Positions 1 to 4,816 of a stretch of 6,960 bases of DNA are shown one piece after another. A program made the position numbers and the translations under genes. This DNA is from Acidobacteriota bacterium (GTDB taxonomy: Bacteria > Acidobacteriota > Terriglobia > 20CM-2-55-15). The notes below the pieces were generated by a model. That model was not told the origin of the DNA. It made no database searches and saw only the letters and a program-made list of their open reading frames with translations. Within the stretch, counting starts at the first letter, position 1. Each line of letters starts with the position of its first letter. The stretch spans positions 1-6,960 of the forward strand of contig QHXD01000459.1 in NCBI GenBank assembly GCA_003223895.1. Reading direction: 5' to 3'.

Positions 1-1
1 T

Positions 2-73
2 CAGGCGGCCGCTGACGTTCATCGACTCCGGGTTCTTGGCACGGTGGCCTTTAAAACTTACAGTCTGGCCCGG
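2..73 (-). pseudogene. In-frame continuation of the DUF6152 gene beyond its stop codon
   Basis: Directly after the TAA at 74-76 the same frame stays open to the window edge for 24 codons. It reads PGQTVSFKGHRAKN followed by PESMNVSGRL. This matches the register and character of the intact paralogues, which read K-PGDAITVQGIAAKDGS in the fusion and K-LGDEVIVAGTLAKNGS in the gene at 4341-4745. The lesion is therefore a point nonsense change (AAA to TAA is the simplest) and not a frameshift or deletion. The true end of the gene lies outside the window. Confidence 0.7.
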
Positions 74-346
74 TTACACCGAATTCTTGGTCCATCCGGC
101 TCGATAGAGTCCGTTCGGGGCCATGATTTCCACTCTATAGGTAACGACCTTTCCGGTCTGATCCTTCGCATCGACTTGAACGTAGCCATGGGGATTCACC
201 CACTCTATGGCCTTCACAGTCCCGGTGAACTCGAGCGGCTTGTTGTTGTCAAACTCGCCCGATGCCGAATGATGCGCAAAACCAGGAGGAGACGCCAGAA
301 GCAGTCCGGCGGCGACACAAAGAATGGTCAACAGATTTCGAGTCAT
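74..346 (-). CDS. Exported DUF6152-type protein, cut short by an in-frame stop (probable pseudogene)
   Basis: The 90-residue reading frame starts with a clear signal peptide (about residues 1-24, ending PGFA). The DUF6152-type hallmark HHSASGEFD follows at 25-33, then VNPHGY at 50-55 and GWTKNSV at 84-90. The ATG at 344-346 is chosen because AAAGGGGG lies about 6 nt upstream; an in-frame ATG at 386-388 has no ribosome binding site. The intact paralogue at 4341-4745 (134 aa) and the N-terminal domain of the fusion at 4817-5941 align to it without gaps over 25-90. Both continue with Lys91 where this gene has TAA (74-76). The product would lack the last strands of the domain, so it is probably non-functional unless the stop is read through. 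It is the last gene seen in the left-hand DUF6152/GRWEGDT set and has its own likely promoter. No catalytic function is known to me for the family. Confidence 0.75.
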   Translation of the reverse strand: MTRNLLTILCVAAGLLLASPPGFAHHSASGEFDNNKPLEFTGTVKAIEWVNPHGYVQVDAKDQTGKVVTYRVEIMAPNGLYRAGWTKNSV

Positions 347-396
347 CAAGAGCCCCCTTTGAATTCGATAAAGGAATATTGCCTTCAAATACGGTG

Positions 397-425
397 ATTA
401 TTTGAGGTACCAGATTTGAAGTCAA
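397..425 (-). promoter_or_regulatory. Sigma70-like promoter for the DUF6152 gene at 74-346
   Basis: On the minus strand a -35 box TTGACT (420-425) is followed, after exactly 17 nt, by a -10 box AATAAT (397-402). Transcription would start near 390 and leave a leader of about 44 nt before the ATG at 346. The gene could thus be transcribed independently of the upstream GRWEGDT gene. Seen in the sequence only; the consensus is that of Escherichia coli sigma70. Confidence 0.5.
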
Positions 426-436
426 GGTGTAAATGT

Positions 437-478
437 GGTGGGGCGCCACATGCGGCCCACCGTGAACCGTGAATCGTG
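437..478. repeat. GC-rich hairpin with adjacent heptamer tandem repeat
   Basis: GGTGGGGCGC (437-446) and GCGGCCCACC (452-461) form a 10-bp stem with one mismatch around a 5-nt loop. Immediately next to it, 461-478 reads CGTGAAC CGTGAAT CGTG, which is two and a half copies of a heptamer. The unit lies between the original stop of the upstream GRWEGDT gene (503-505) and the promoter of the DUF6152 gene. It could be the terminator of the upstream gene, although no T-run follows, or a small dispersed intergenic repeat. Confidence 0.45.
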
Positions 479-502
479 CCAACCTTTTGGAAAGATCCGC
501 CA

Positions 503-640
503 CTAGTCGATATTCGGTGGGATCCACTTGATCGTGCCATTTTTGAGCTGATCAATATTGGTTTCCTCGCAAGAGTATTCCATCGTCTCCCAGCTCGGTC
601 TGAGCACGAAAGTCCGCGTGTTCTTGATCGGAGTTTTGTA
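503..640 (-). pseudogene. In-frame continuation of the GRWEGDT gene beyond the TAG
   Basis: After the TAG at 641-643 the same frame is open for 45 more codons and ends at TAG 503-505. It begins YKTPIKNTRTFVLRP, continues with WETMEYSCEE, and finishes IKWIPPNID. This corresponds to the family C-terminus, seen intact as KTW..GFVLRW..ELFEYVCQDN in the gene at 3421-4287. The original gene was therefore about 268 residues long. A single TAC-to-TAG change is the simplest explanation (compare SRYYKT-like sequence). Confidence 0.65.
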
Positions 641-1309
641 CTACCTGGAATCCTCGGCGATCATTTCGTAGTTCATGTGCCCGAAATCGATGCGCGTGAA
701 TCTTTGGGTGAGATGCAATTCGGTGCTATGGGGATGGCTGTAGTCCAGCATCGTGTAGCCATTGGTGGCAATCGTATCGAGGACCAGAGTGTCTCCCTCC
801 CAGCGGCCGACAGTATTGCCAAACCACGTCGGGAAATCCTTTGCATCTTTGGGATGGGGACGTCCATCGATCGGAACGACAGTGAACCACGAGTTCTGCT
901 CGAAAAGGAACGCCATGAAATCGTTGCTCTGTACGAGCTGCAGGGGATGAAGTCCCTGGATGGCGCGGGGCCAGCCATACGGCAGGCAGGCTCCGGCATA
1001 GTCGTTCTTCGGGTCATACGCTTTGTACGCCTTCATTCCCGCCTCGGTGAACTGAAGCTCCGCCTGGCCTGTCTGTTTCATCCCATCTTTCGCGTTAAAG
1101 GACTTGGTGATGTCTTGAACACCCGGCCGATCCCACACGCCGCCCAGATCCGGATGGCCGTTTGCCAGACGCGGTGCAGGTCCGTTCATGTCGTATTTCT
1201 TTCCAGCCAAAAACCCGCGGTCTGGCGGAGCCTGCGAGAAGGCGGTCAGCGACGCACACAGGATCACGAGCGTTGCCATCACAGCGAATGCAGTTAAACG
1301 AATGTTCAC
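641..1309 (-). CDS. Exported GRWEGDT-motif protein, cut short by an in-frame TAG (probable pseudogene)
   Basis: The 222-residue frame begins at GTG (1307-1309), chosen because AAGGAG lies 8 nt upstream; the in-frame ATGs further upstream overlap the promoter. A signal peptide covers about residues 1-27 (ending AFSQA). Family blocks follow in order: PRLANGHPDLGGVW (46-59), ACLPYGWPR (107-115), IDGRPHP (147-153) and GRWEGDTLVLD (168-178). They match those of the intact relatives at 3421-4287 and 4817-5941. This copy is the more divergent one and lacks the DTxGFNE block. It ends at EDSR-TAG, just where the relatives read DDPGAY-KT, and so loses the C-terminal cysteine-containing block. The family is frequent in Acidobacteriota; I know of no established activity. 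It precedes the DUF6152 gene on the same strand, repeating the pairing seen elsewhere in the window. Confidence 0.75.
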   Translation of the reverse strand: MNIRLTAFAVMATLVILCASLTAFSQAPPDRGFLAGKKYDMNGPAPRLANGHPDLGGVWDRPGVQDITKSFNAKDGMKQTGQAELQFTEAGMKAYKAYDPKNDYAGACLPYGWPRAIQGLHPLQLVQSNDFMAFLFEQNSWFTVVPIDGRPHPKDAKDFPTWFGNTVGRWEGDTLVLDTIATNGYTMLDYSHPHSTELHLTQRFTRIDFGHMNYEMIAEDSR

Positions 1310-1317
1310 CTTGAAAT

Positions 1318-1323
1318 CTCCTT
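1318..1323 (-). promoter_or_regulatory. Ribosome binding site that fixes a GTG start
   Basis: AAGGAG on the minus strand lies 8 nt before the GTG at 1307-1309. This makes GTG the start of the GRWEGDT gene, since the more distal in-frame ATG at 1388-1390 coincides with the -35 box. Confidence 0.6.
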
Positions 1324-1360
1324 TTCGCGAATTATGAGTGCGATCTCTCTTGTTGGCCCT

Positions 1361-1390
1361 AAGATATTCTCCGTTTTCCATTCGTGTCAA
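1361..1390 (-). promoter_or_regulatory. Sigma70-like promoter for the GRWEGDT gene at 641-1309
   Basis: On the minus strand a perfect -35 box TTGACA (1385-1390) is followed, after 18 nt, by TATCTT (1361-1366). The start point would be near 1354, giving a leader of about 45 nt with the ribosome binding site at 1318-1323. A perfect 14-bp palindrome sits about 32 bp upstream of the -35 box. Confidence 0.5.
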
Positions 1391-1421
1391 GGAAGCGGTC
1401 GGCGGTCATAGAAGACTGGCA

Positions 1422-1435
1422 TGAGCCGCGGCTCA
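1422..1435. promoter_or_regulatory. Perfect 14-bp palindrome upstream of a promoter
   Basis: TGAGCCGCGGCTCA is a perfect inverted repeat located upstream of the TTGACA box at 1385-1390 and downstream of the possible small ORF at 1471-1593. It could be an operator, or the stem of a short hairpin. No second copy was seen in the window. Confidence 0.3.
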
Positions 1436-1470
1436 GTGACATTTTCCTTTCAACGACATCGGTTCCCGAA

Positions 1471-1593
1471 TTATCGCGTCTTCGAGGACCGTGACTTCAG
1501 CGCCTTGCGCAATTCTCGTGTCTTTATTCGCTGCTGGAGCTTTGCCCTATATTGACGATCGGCCCTGGAGCGGTTACCGTTTCTTCTCGACAT
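1471..1593 (-). CDS. Possible 40-residue strongly basic protein
   Basis: ATG at 1591-1593 is preceded, after about 9 nt, by GGAGGG, a strong ribosome binding site. The frame encodes 40 residues starting MSRRNGNRSRADRQYRAKLQ and ends at TAA (1471-1473). The product is dominated by Arg, Lys and Gln, with no signal peptide or membrane segment and with helix-forming spacing, so it could bind nucleic acid. It lies in the gap between the truncated carboxylesterase and the promoter of the GRWEGDT gene. I do not recognise a family with certainty. The case rests on the ribosome binding site and composition alone, and chance cannot be ruled out for a frame this short. Confidence 0.35.
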   Translation of the reverse strand: MSRRNGNRSRADRQYRAKLQQRIKTRELRKALKSRSSKTR

Positions 1594-1652
1594 GCCTTAT
1601 GCCCTCCGCAGCGATGCCACCAACCGGCGTTCCTCGCCGTTTGGATCGTTAG

Positions 1653-1931
1653 CTACTCTGATTCCATTGCCTCTTTCACTCCGGTCCACGCCTCCGGTTT
1701 GACGGCCGGCATGAAACGGTTTGCGCCCGACGTGGGAGCCCCATAACGAATGCCCTTGAATGCGTTCACCTTGTCGATCACCAGTCCGCGGATCCTGCCG
1801 TAGCTCGTTTCCACAATGGCGCCGGGCTTCGTGTCCGATGCCCAGGCTCGCGTGGTCCCGAGAATCAAACCGGCACAGCCGGCAGCGCAGGCGCCGAGAA
1901 ATGCCCGGCGATCGACCTTTCCGTTGCTCAT
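1653..1931 (-). pseudogene. N-terminal fragment of a Tat-exported type B carboxylesterase
   Basis: The 92-residue frame starts at ATG 1929-1931 with GGAGGA about 6 nt upstream. It begins with a twin-arginine signal: DRRAFLG at 7-13, then an Ala/Gly/Leu-rich stretch ending near WAS at 30-32. Residues 38-88 match the start of type B carboxylesterases (VETSYGRIRG, AFKGIRYGAP, RFMPAVKPEAWTGVKEA). Such enzymes are about 500 residues long and carry the catalytic GESAGG serine motif much further on. Here the frame stops at TAG 1653-1655, and the sequence beyond it shows no esterase similarity in any minus-strand frame I read. The gene has thus lost about four fifths of its length, including the whole active site, most likely by deletion. 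It starts 11 bp after the stop of the secreted-protein gene at 1943-2425, so the two were probably co-transcribed. Confidence 0.65.
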
Positions 1932-1942
1932 GTCGTTCCTCC

Positions 1943-2425
1943 CTACTGCTTGTCCCAGACCGTCACGTTGTGGATCTTCCTGCCCTGCGCATCTGTTCCG
2001 GTAAATGTTTCGGTGCGTGACTTTCCGTCTTTGGCATATACGGCTTTGATCACCGACAAGACTTTCCCGCCCTTCTTGTTGCTGATTTCCAGATTGTAGT
2101 CGTCGATCTTCTTCACTGAGACGGCATCGCGAGCCGGATCCCCTTTGACCGTATAGTCTTTGCCGTCAAATTTCGCGGTCCACTCGAAGTGAGTGGTCTT
2201 GCCATCGGTCTCGATTCGATCGGAAACCACTTTCATTCCGCCATCGACTGGTTCGAGTTTCGCCGTCTGACCCTTGATCGACGGTCCCGGACTATAAGTG
2301 GATTTCGCGAGATTCAACTTCCACGTCGCAAAAAAGGGACTGCCGGCCGCTTTTGGCGCTTGTGCGAACACTGCCACCGAACACAGCGCAAGCACCACAG
2401 TCAGAGCAATCAACGCACGTTTCAT
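1943..2425 (-). CDS. Small secreted protein of unknown function
   Basis: The 160-residue protein has a typical signal peptide (MKRALIALTV then a hydrophobic run to VFAQA, about 1-23). The mature part is rich in Lys, Asp and Thr with alternating hydrophobic residues, which suggests an all-beta fold. It opens with FFATWKLNLAKSTYSPGP (31-48), a lead motif I associate with small exported proteins of Acidobacteriota, and ends VTVWDKQ. There is no catalytic motif and no cysteine in the mature chain. AAGGAG at 2432-2437 lies 6 nt before the ATG at 2423-2425 but directly abuts the ATG at 2429-2431, so the former is the start. The carboxylesterase remnant follows 11 bp downstream, making a probable two-gene unit. 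A ligand-binding or inhibitor-like role is only a guess. Confidence 0.7.
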   Translation of the reverse strand: MKRALIALTVVLALCSVAVFAQAPKAAGSPFFATWKLNLAKSTYSPGPSIKGQTAKLEPVDGGMKVVSDRIETDGKTTHFEWTAKFDGKDYTVKGDPARDAVSVKKIDDYNLEISNKKGGKVLSVIKAVYAKDGKSRTETFTGTDAQGRKIHNVTVWDKQ

Positions 2426-2448
2426 ACTCATCTCCTTAGTATGCAGGC

Positions 2449-2478
2449 ACGATACGTCAAGGAACATGACGTAGGCAA
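2449..2478 (-). promoter_or_regulatory. Possible promoter for the secreted-protein gene at 1943-2425
   Basis: On the minus strand TTGCCT (2473-2478) and TATCGT (2449-2454) are separated by 18 nt, with the expected start about 17 nt before the ATG at 2425. The match is moderate. This 85-bp divergent region also has to hold the promoter for the plus-strand gene starting at 2511. Confidence 0.3.
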
Positions 2479-2497
2479 CCATTATGAAAACATGCGC

Positions 2498-2503
2498 TAC
2501 AAT
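2498..2503 (+). promoter_or_regulatory. -10 box placed for a leaderless transcript
   Basis: TACAAT (5 of 6 to TATAAT) lies 7 nt upstream of the GTG at 2511-2513, so transcription would begin at or beside the start codon. No good -35 box is visible 16-18 nt upstream, and no ribosome binding site precedes the GTG. Confidence 0.4.
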
Positions 2504-2510
2504 CATTGCC

Positions 2511-2879
2511 GTGCGATATCTCGTTACTGCAAAAGTGAAGCCCGGAAAGGTGGAGGCGCTTGAGCGAGCGATCGAAGATGGGACGCTGGGGAGAGGGTCG
2601 ATCGCCGGCGACGAATACCTCCGAAATATGGGAGAGGCTCGCGAGCTCGAGGAGGGCCGGGTGCAGTGGGTTGAGGTTTGCTACTGCTGGACTCCGCTCG
2701 CGGAAGAACGCCCGTATTGGGAAAAATACTTCGCGCTGTTGAAGGTCCAGGACGCGCACGCGCGAAGCCGCTGTCGCGATCTGAATGGCACCGAATCGTG
2801 GGCGTGCGACAACTGCGATTGCACCGCCCGGCTCGAAACCCGCCTGGCAACAAAGGGGCGTCCCTTCCGTTCGCGCTAA
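2511..2879 (+). CDS. Conserved cysteine-rich protein, possible metal binder, function unknown
   Basis: From GTG the product is 122 residues. The N-terminus (RYLVTAKVKPGKVEALERAI, 2-21) looks like the first strand and helix of a dimeric alpha/beta-barrel (ABM/YCII-like) fold. The second half has six cysteines: a CYC pair (57, 59) in EVCYCWTPLAEERPYWEKYF, then C88 in SRCRDLNGTESW, and the cluster C99-x2-C102-x-C104. The cysteine spacing suggests a bound metal or redox pair. The pattern resembles a small uncharacterised family I have seen in several phyla, but I cannot name it. I prefer the GTG to the in-frame ATG at 2484 because RYLV is the natural strand start and a -10 box sits between the two. 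It is the only plus-strand gene in the left two thirds and converges on the gene at 3003-3404. Confidence 0.7.
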   Translation: MRYLVTAKVKPGKVEALERAIEDGTLGRGSIAGDEYLRNMGEARELEEGRVQWVEVCYCWTPLAEERPYWEKYFALLKVQDAHARSRCRDLNGTESWACDNCDCTARLETRLATKGRPFRSR

Positions 2880-2883
2880 ACAT

Positions 2884-3007
2884 ACTAAAGACACAAAGAA
2901 GAAAAAGAATTAGCCGCGAATTACGCTGATTACGCGAATGGGGCGCACAAAAAACCTTTGATGCGCCCCATTCGCGTAATCAGCGTTTTCTTCTTTGTGT
3001 CTTTAGT
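2884..3007. repeat. Long palindromic intergenic element (copy 1), probable two-way terminator
   Basis: A 25-bp perfect inner stem (2923-2947 with 2962-2986) closes on a 14-nt loop CAAAAAACCTTTGA. An outer stem of 21-22 bp (2884-2905 with 2986-3007) is built of A-rich/T-rich arms (ACTAAAGACACAAAG and its complement). The left side alone carries 17 extra bases (2906-2922), including GCCGCGAAT, and copy 2 also has this motif at its left side, so the right arm has probably lost its counterpart. The left arm contains a nonamer repeat of the type GCGAATTAC. The element lies between two convergent genes, and its right arm supplies the TAA (3003-3005) that ends the minus-strand gene. The stem flanked by A and T tracts would work as a terminator in both directions. 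Confidence 0.75.
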
Positions 3008-3404
3008 CTCTTTTGATCTTGAAATCGCCCTTCGTTGCCCCGTAATTCCAGCTGCCGGTGAGTGTGCGGTGGTACGAACCTATGTTTTCCAGTTTCCCGT
3101 CGCCGACGAAGTGGGCCGGGGCTCCCTTCGCATCCTTGCCATCCGCTTCAATGTGGACGGTCCATTTCGTTGAATCCAGTGTCACGAGTTTCAACGGAAA
3201 GGACTCGGGACCGGGGTTGACCAGCCCCGTGACATTCTTGCCATCATAGGACATGACCACAGTTATCTGGTTGCGCTGCGCCGGTGTCGAACCCCAATCA
3301 CCGTACCAGACTCCGACCAGCGGATGACCTTCCTGGGCGAAGCTCGAAGCCGCTAACATCAAGACAAACAGAAGGCACAAGAAACCGGCGCCTTTCAAAT
3401 GCAT
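3003..3404 (-). CDS. Small secreted beta-rich protein of unknown function
   Basis: The 133-residue protein has a signal peptide at about 1-23 (MHLKGAGFLC, hydrophobic core, SSFA). The mature domain reads HPLVGVWYGDWG (27-38), then RNQITVVMSYDGKNVTGLVN, and ends TLTGSWNYGATKGDFKIKRD. The alternating hydrophobic pattern and Gly/Asn turns suggest a small beta-barrel. The paired 'GxW' motifs near each end (GVW, GSW) are typical of lipocalin-like small exported proteins; that is a resemblance, not a family call. GGAGGT lies just ahead of the ATG at 3402-3404, a slightly tight spacing. An upstream ATG (3435-3437) overlaps the previous gene. The gene begins 16 bp after the GRWEGDT gene and is the last gene of that unit. 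Its stop codon lies inside the arm of the palindromic element. Confidence 0.7.
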   Translation of the reverse strand: MHLKGAGFLCLLFVLMLAASSFAQEGHPLVGVWYGDWGSTPAQRNQITVVMSYDGKNVTGLVNPGPESFPLKLVTLDSTKWTVHIEADGKDAKGAPAHFVGDGKLENIGSYHRTLTGSWNYGATKGDFKIKRD

Positions 3405-3420
3405 CTGACCTCCAGGGCGA

Positions 3421-4287
3421 TTACGGAACAATGACACTGCTACGGTCTACGGATTTCTGAGCGCCAACCATGAGTTCGGGCGCGTGATTGTTGTCCTGGC
3501 AGACATATTCGAACAGTTCCTGGTCCGCACTCCAGCGGAGCACAAAACCTGTCGACCAGGTTTTGGAGTAGGCGCCGGGATCGTCGATGGTGATCTCGTA
3601 CTTCATCGAGTTCATGTCCAGACGAGTGAGGCGCTCCATGAAGTGAAGTTTGTCAGTACTGGGCATGCCTTCGCGGTCCATCCAGAAGCGCTCGTTGAAT
3701 CCGACTGTATCGATCGCCAGGGTATCCCCCTCCCAGCGGCCGATGGAGTGCCCGAGATAAGAGGGCGCCAGATCGTTCGGGTGCTCGCGTCCATCCATGT
3801 AAATGATGCGGTAGCTGTGGGGACCGCCGATGTCCATGATGAAAATGCGCTTGAGTTCGGGCATGTCCACAAACTCAACCCCATAAGGGGTGAAGAACTC
3901 ACGCGCTCCACCTGAAGGCTTACAGCGCGTATGGGGCTCGAACTCATTCTCCCGGCGGTAGGAATACAACTCCCGAGCCCAATCCAGAAAGGGAACCTCG
4001 GTGAGCTTTGGTTTTACGGGAGCTCCCGCTACGGGAGTCGCTCCACGGCCGTTTCGGTTGGCATCCTCTGCAAAGGACGCGGTACCGGGCAACCAGACGC
4101 CTGCCTCTCCTTCAACTGGACCGAAGTTCGGCCGGCCGTCTGGCAAACGCGGGGCCGGCCGAGCAGGAGCCCGTTGACCGCGACCCTGCCCCTGCTGGCC
4201 TTGAGCCTGAGAAAAAGACGGTGCATTCGGCAAAATGAAGAGCGCCAGCACCAAGCCTGCGAAAGCAATGATAGTACGAAATCGCAT
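3421..4287 (-). CDS. Exported GRWEGDT-motif protein (intact)
   Basis: The 288-residue protein has a signal peptide (about 1-28, ending SFSQA). A Gln/Gly/Arg/Pro-rich linker covers about 29-46, followed by APRLPDGRPNFG (45-56). Core blocks follow: DWARELY (102-108), CKPSGGAR (122-129), IYMDGREHP (162-170), GRWEGDTLAIDTVGFNE (183-199) and DDPGAYSKTW (235-244), then a C-terminal block with CQDN (263-266). The same blocks occur in the C-terminal two thirds of the fusion at 4817-5941. C122 and C263 are conserved in both, so a disulfide is plausible for an exported protein. No known catalytic signature is visible. The start is fixed by GAAGGGA about 6 nt before the ATG at 4285-4287. It follows the free-standing DUF6152 gene by 53 bp, which mirrors the domain order in the fusion. 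Confidence 0.8.
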   Translation of the reverse strand: MRFRTIIAFAGLVLALFILPNAPSFSQAQGQQGQGRGQRAPARPAPRLPDGRPNFGPVEGEAGVWLPGTASFAEDANRNGRGATPVAGAPVKPKLTEVPFLDWARELYSYRRENEFEPHTRCKPSGGAREFFTPYGVEFVDMPELKRIFIMDIGGPHSYRIIYMDGREHPNDLAPSYLGHSIGRWEGDTLAIDTVGFNERFWMDREGMPSTDKLHFMERLTRLDMNSMKYEITIDDPGAYSKTWSTGFVLRWSADQELFEYVCQDNNHAPELMVGAQKSVDRSSVIVP

Positions 4288-4340
4288 GTGATTCCCTTCT
4301 ATGTCGAAGCTGCGCCAGCGTTCGACCATGATCGCGGAAA

Positions 4341-4745
4341 CTACGGCGTCTCGGCTTCGCTGGATCCCGCACCGAGCTTCTGACCGGTGGACGCCATCGT
4401 CACAGTCCTGGCGTTGCCGCGGTTGCTGCCATTCTTGGCCAGCGTTCCGGCCACGATGACCTCGTCACCGAGTTTCATCGTCTCGCGCTTCCAGCCGCGA
4501 GCCTGAAGTCCGTGTGGAGGACCCATCTCGAAACCCCAATTCGAGGTGGTGCCATCCTGGTTCTTCACATTGATGTAGAACCATACGTGGGGATTCGTCC
4601 ATTCCACCTTCGTTACAAAACCCTTCATTGTCACTGGTTTGTTGGCATCAAATTCCGCCGCAAAGGAATGGTGTGCGATTGCGGGTATAGTCCACAGAAT
4701 CACACACGCCGCGAGGGCCATAAAACCAACTATGCGCTGTCTCAT
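4341..4745 (-). CDS. Exported DUF6152-type protein (intact)
   Basis: The 134-residue protein has a signal peptide at 1-24 (ending PAIA), followed directly by HHSFAAEFDANKPVT (25-39). The domain continues with VEWTNPHVWFYINV (47-60), NWGFEMGPPHGL (69-80), GWKRETMKLGDEV (84-96) and AKNGSNRGNARTVTM (103-117). It resembles DUF6152, a short exported all-beta domain of unknown function; the adjacent histidines at the mature N-terminus and the NPH motif could bind metal, but this is inference. The start at 4743-4745 is supported by AGGAGGG 7 nt upstream. A longer in-frame start at 4871 would run back into the preceding gene and is rejected. A perfect 14-bp palindrome sits right behind the ribosome binding site. 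The gene lies 71 bp downstream of the fusion gene and 53 bp upstream of the GRWEGDT gene. Confidence 0.8.
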   Translation of the reverse strand: MRQRIVGFMALAACVILWTIPAIAHHSFAAEFDANKPVTMKGFVTKVEWTNPHVWFYINVKNQDGTTSNWGFEMGPPHGLQARGWKRETMKLGDEVIVAGTLAKNGSNRGNARTVTMASTGQKLGAGSSEAETP

Positions 4746-4758
4746 CCGAATTCCCTCC

Positions 4759-4772
4759 TGTTTACGTAAACA
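4759..4772. promoter_or_regulatory. Perfect 14-bp palindrome next to the ribosome binding site (possible operator)
   Basis: TGTTTACGTAAACA is a perfect inverted repeat in the 71-bp gap upstream of the DUF6152 gene. It overlaps the start of the CAGGAGGG ribosome binding region. The position suits a repressor operator or a control point inside the operon. No second copy was found in the window. Confidence 0.4.
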
Positions 4773-4816
4773 ATTGAACTTAGTTTTGACGCGCTTGCCG
4801 TCGGCGTCAACAAAAA

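Noticed and set aside
74..643. Reassigned stop codons or pyrrolysine/selenocysteine insertion as an explanation for the internal stops.
   Set aside because: One stop is TAA and the other TAG, and both codons also end intact genes in the window. No insertion-type hairpin or supporting gene is visible, and the TAA position is lysine in the paralogues.
476..1297. A 273-codon plus-strand open frame, the longest on that strand.
   Set aside because: It lies antisense to the GRWEGDT gene, whose signal peptide and family motifs are clear. The plus-strand translation shows no coherent domain and is a shadow of codon bias.
641..1390. Starting the GRWEGDT gene at the ATG at 1388-1390.
   Set aside because: That ATG overlaps the TTGACA -35 box and would place charged residues ahead of the signal peptide. 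The GTG at 1309 has AAGGAG at the right spacing.
2457..2894. Minus-strand open frames of 119 and 145 codons opposite the cysteine-rich gene.
   Set aside because: Both are antisense to a plus-strand frame with constrained motifs and a conserved cysteine pattern. They have no ribosome binding site or domain.
2884..3007. Reading the palindrome as a CRISPR repeat, tRNA or riboswitch.
   Set aside because: There is only one unit at this place with no spacers, no cloverleaf, and it lies downstream of both flanking genes, so it cannot control their starts.
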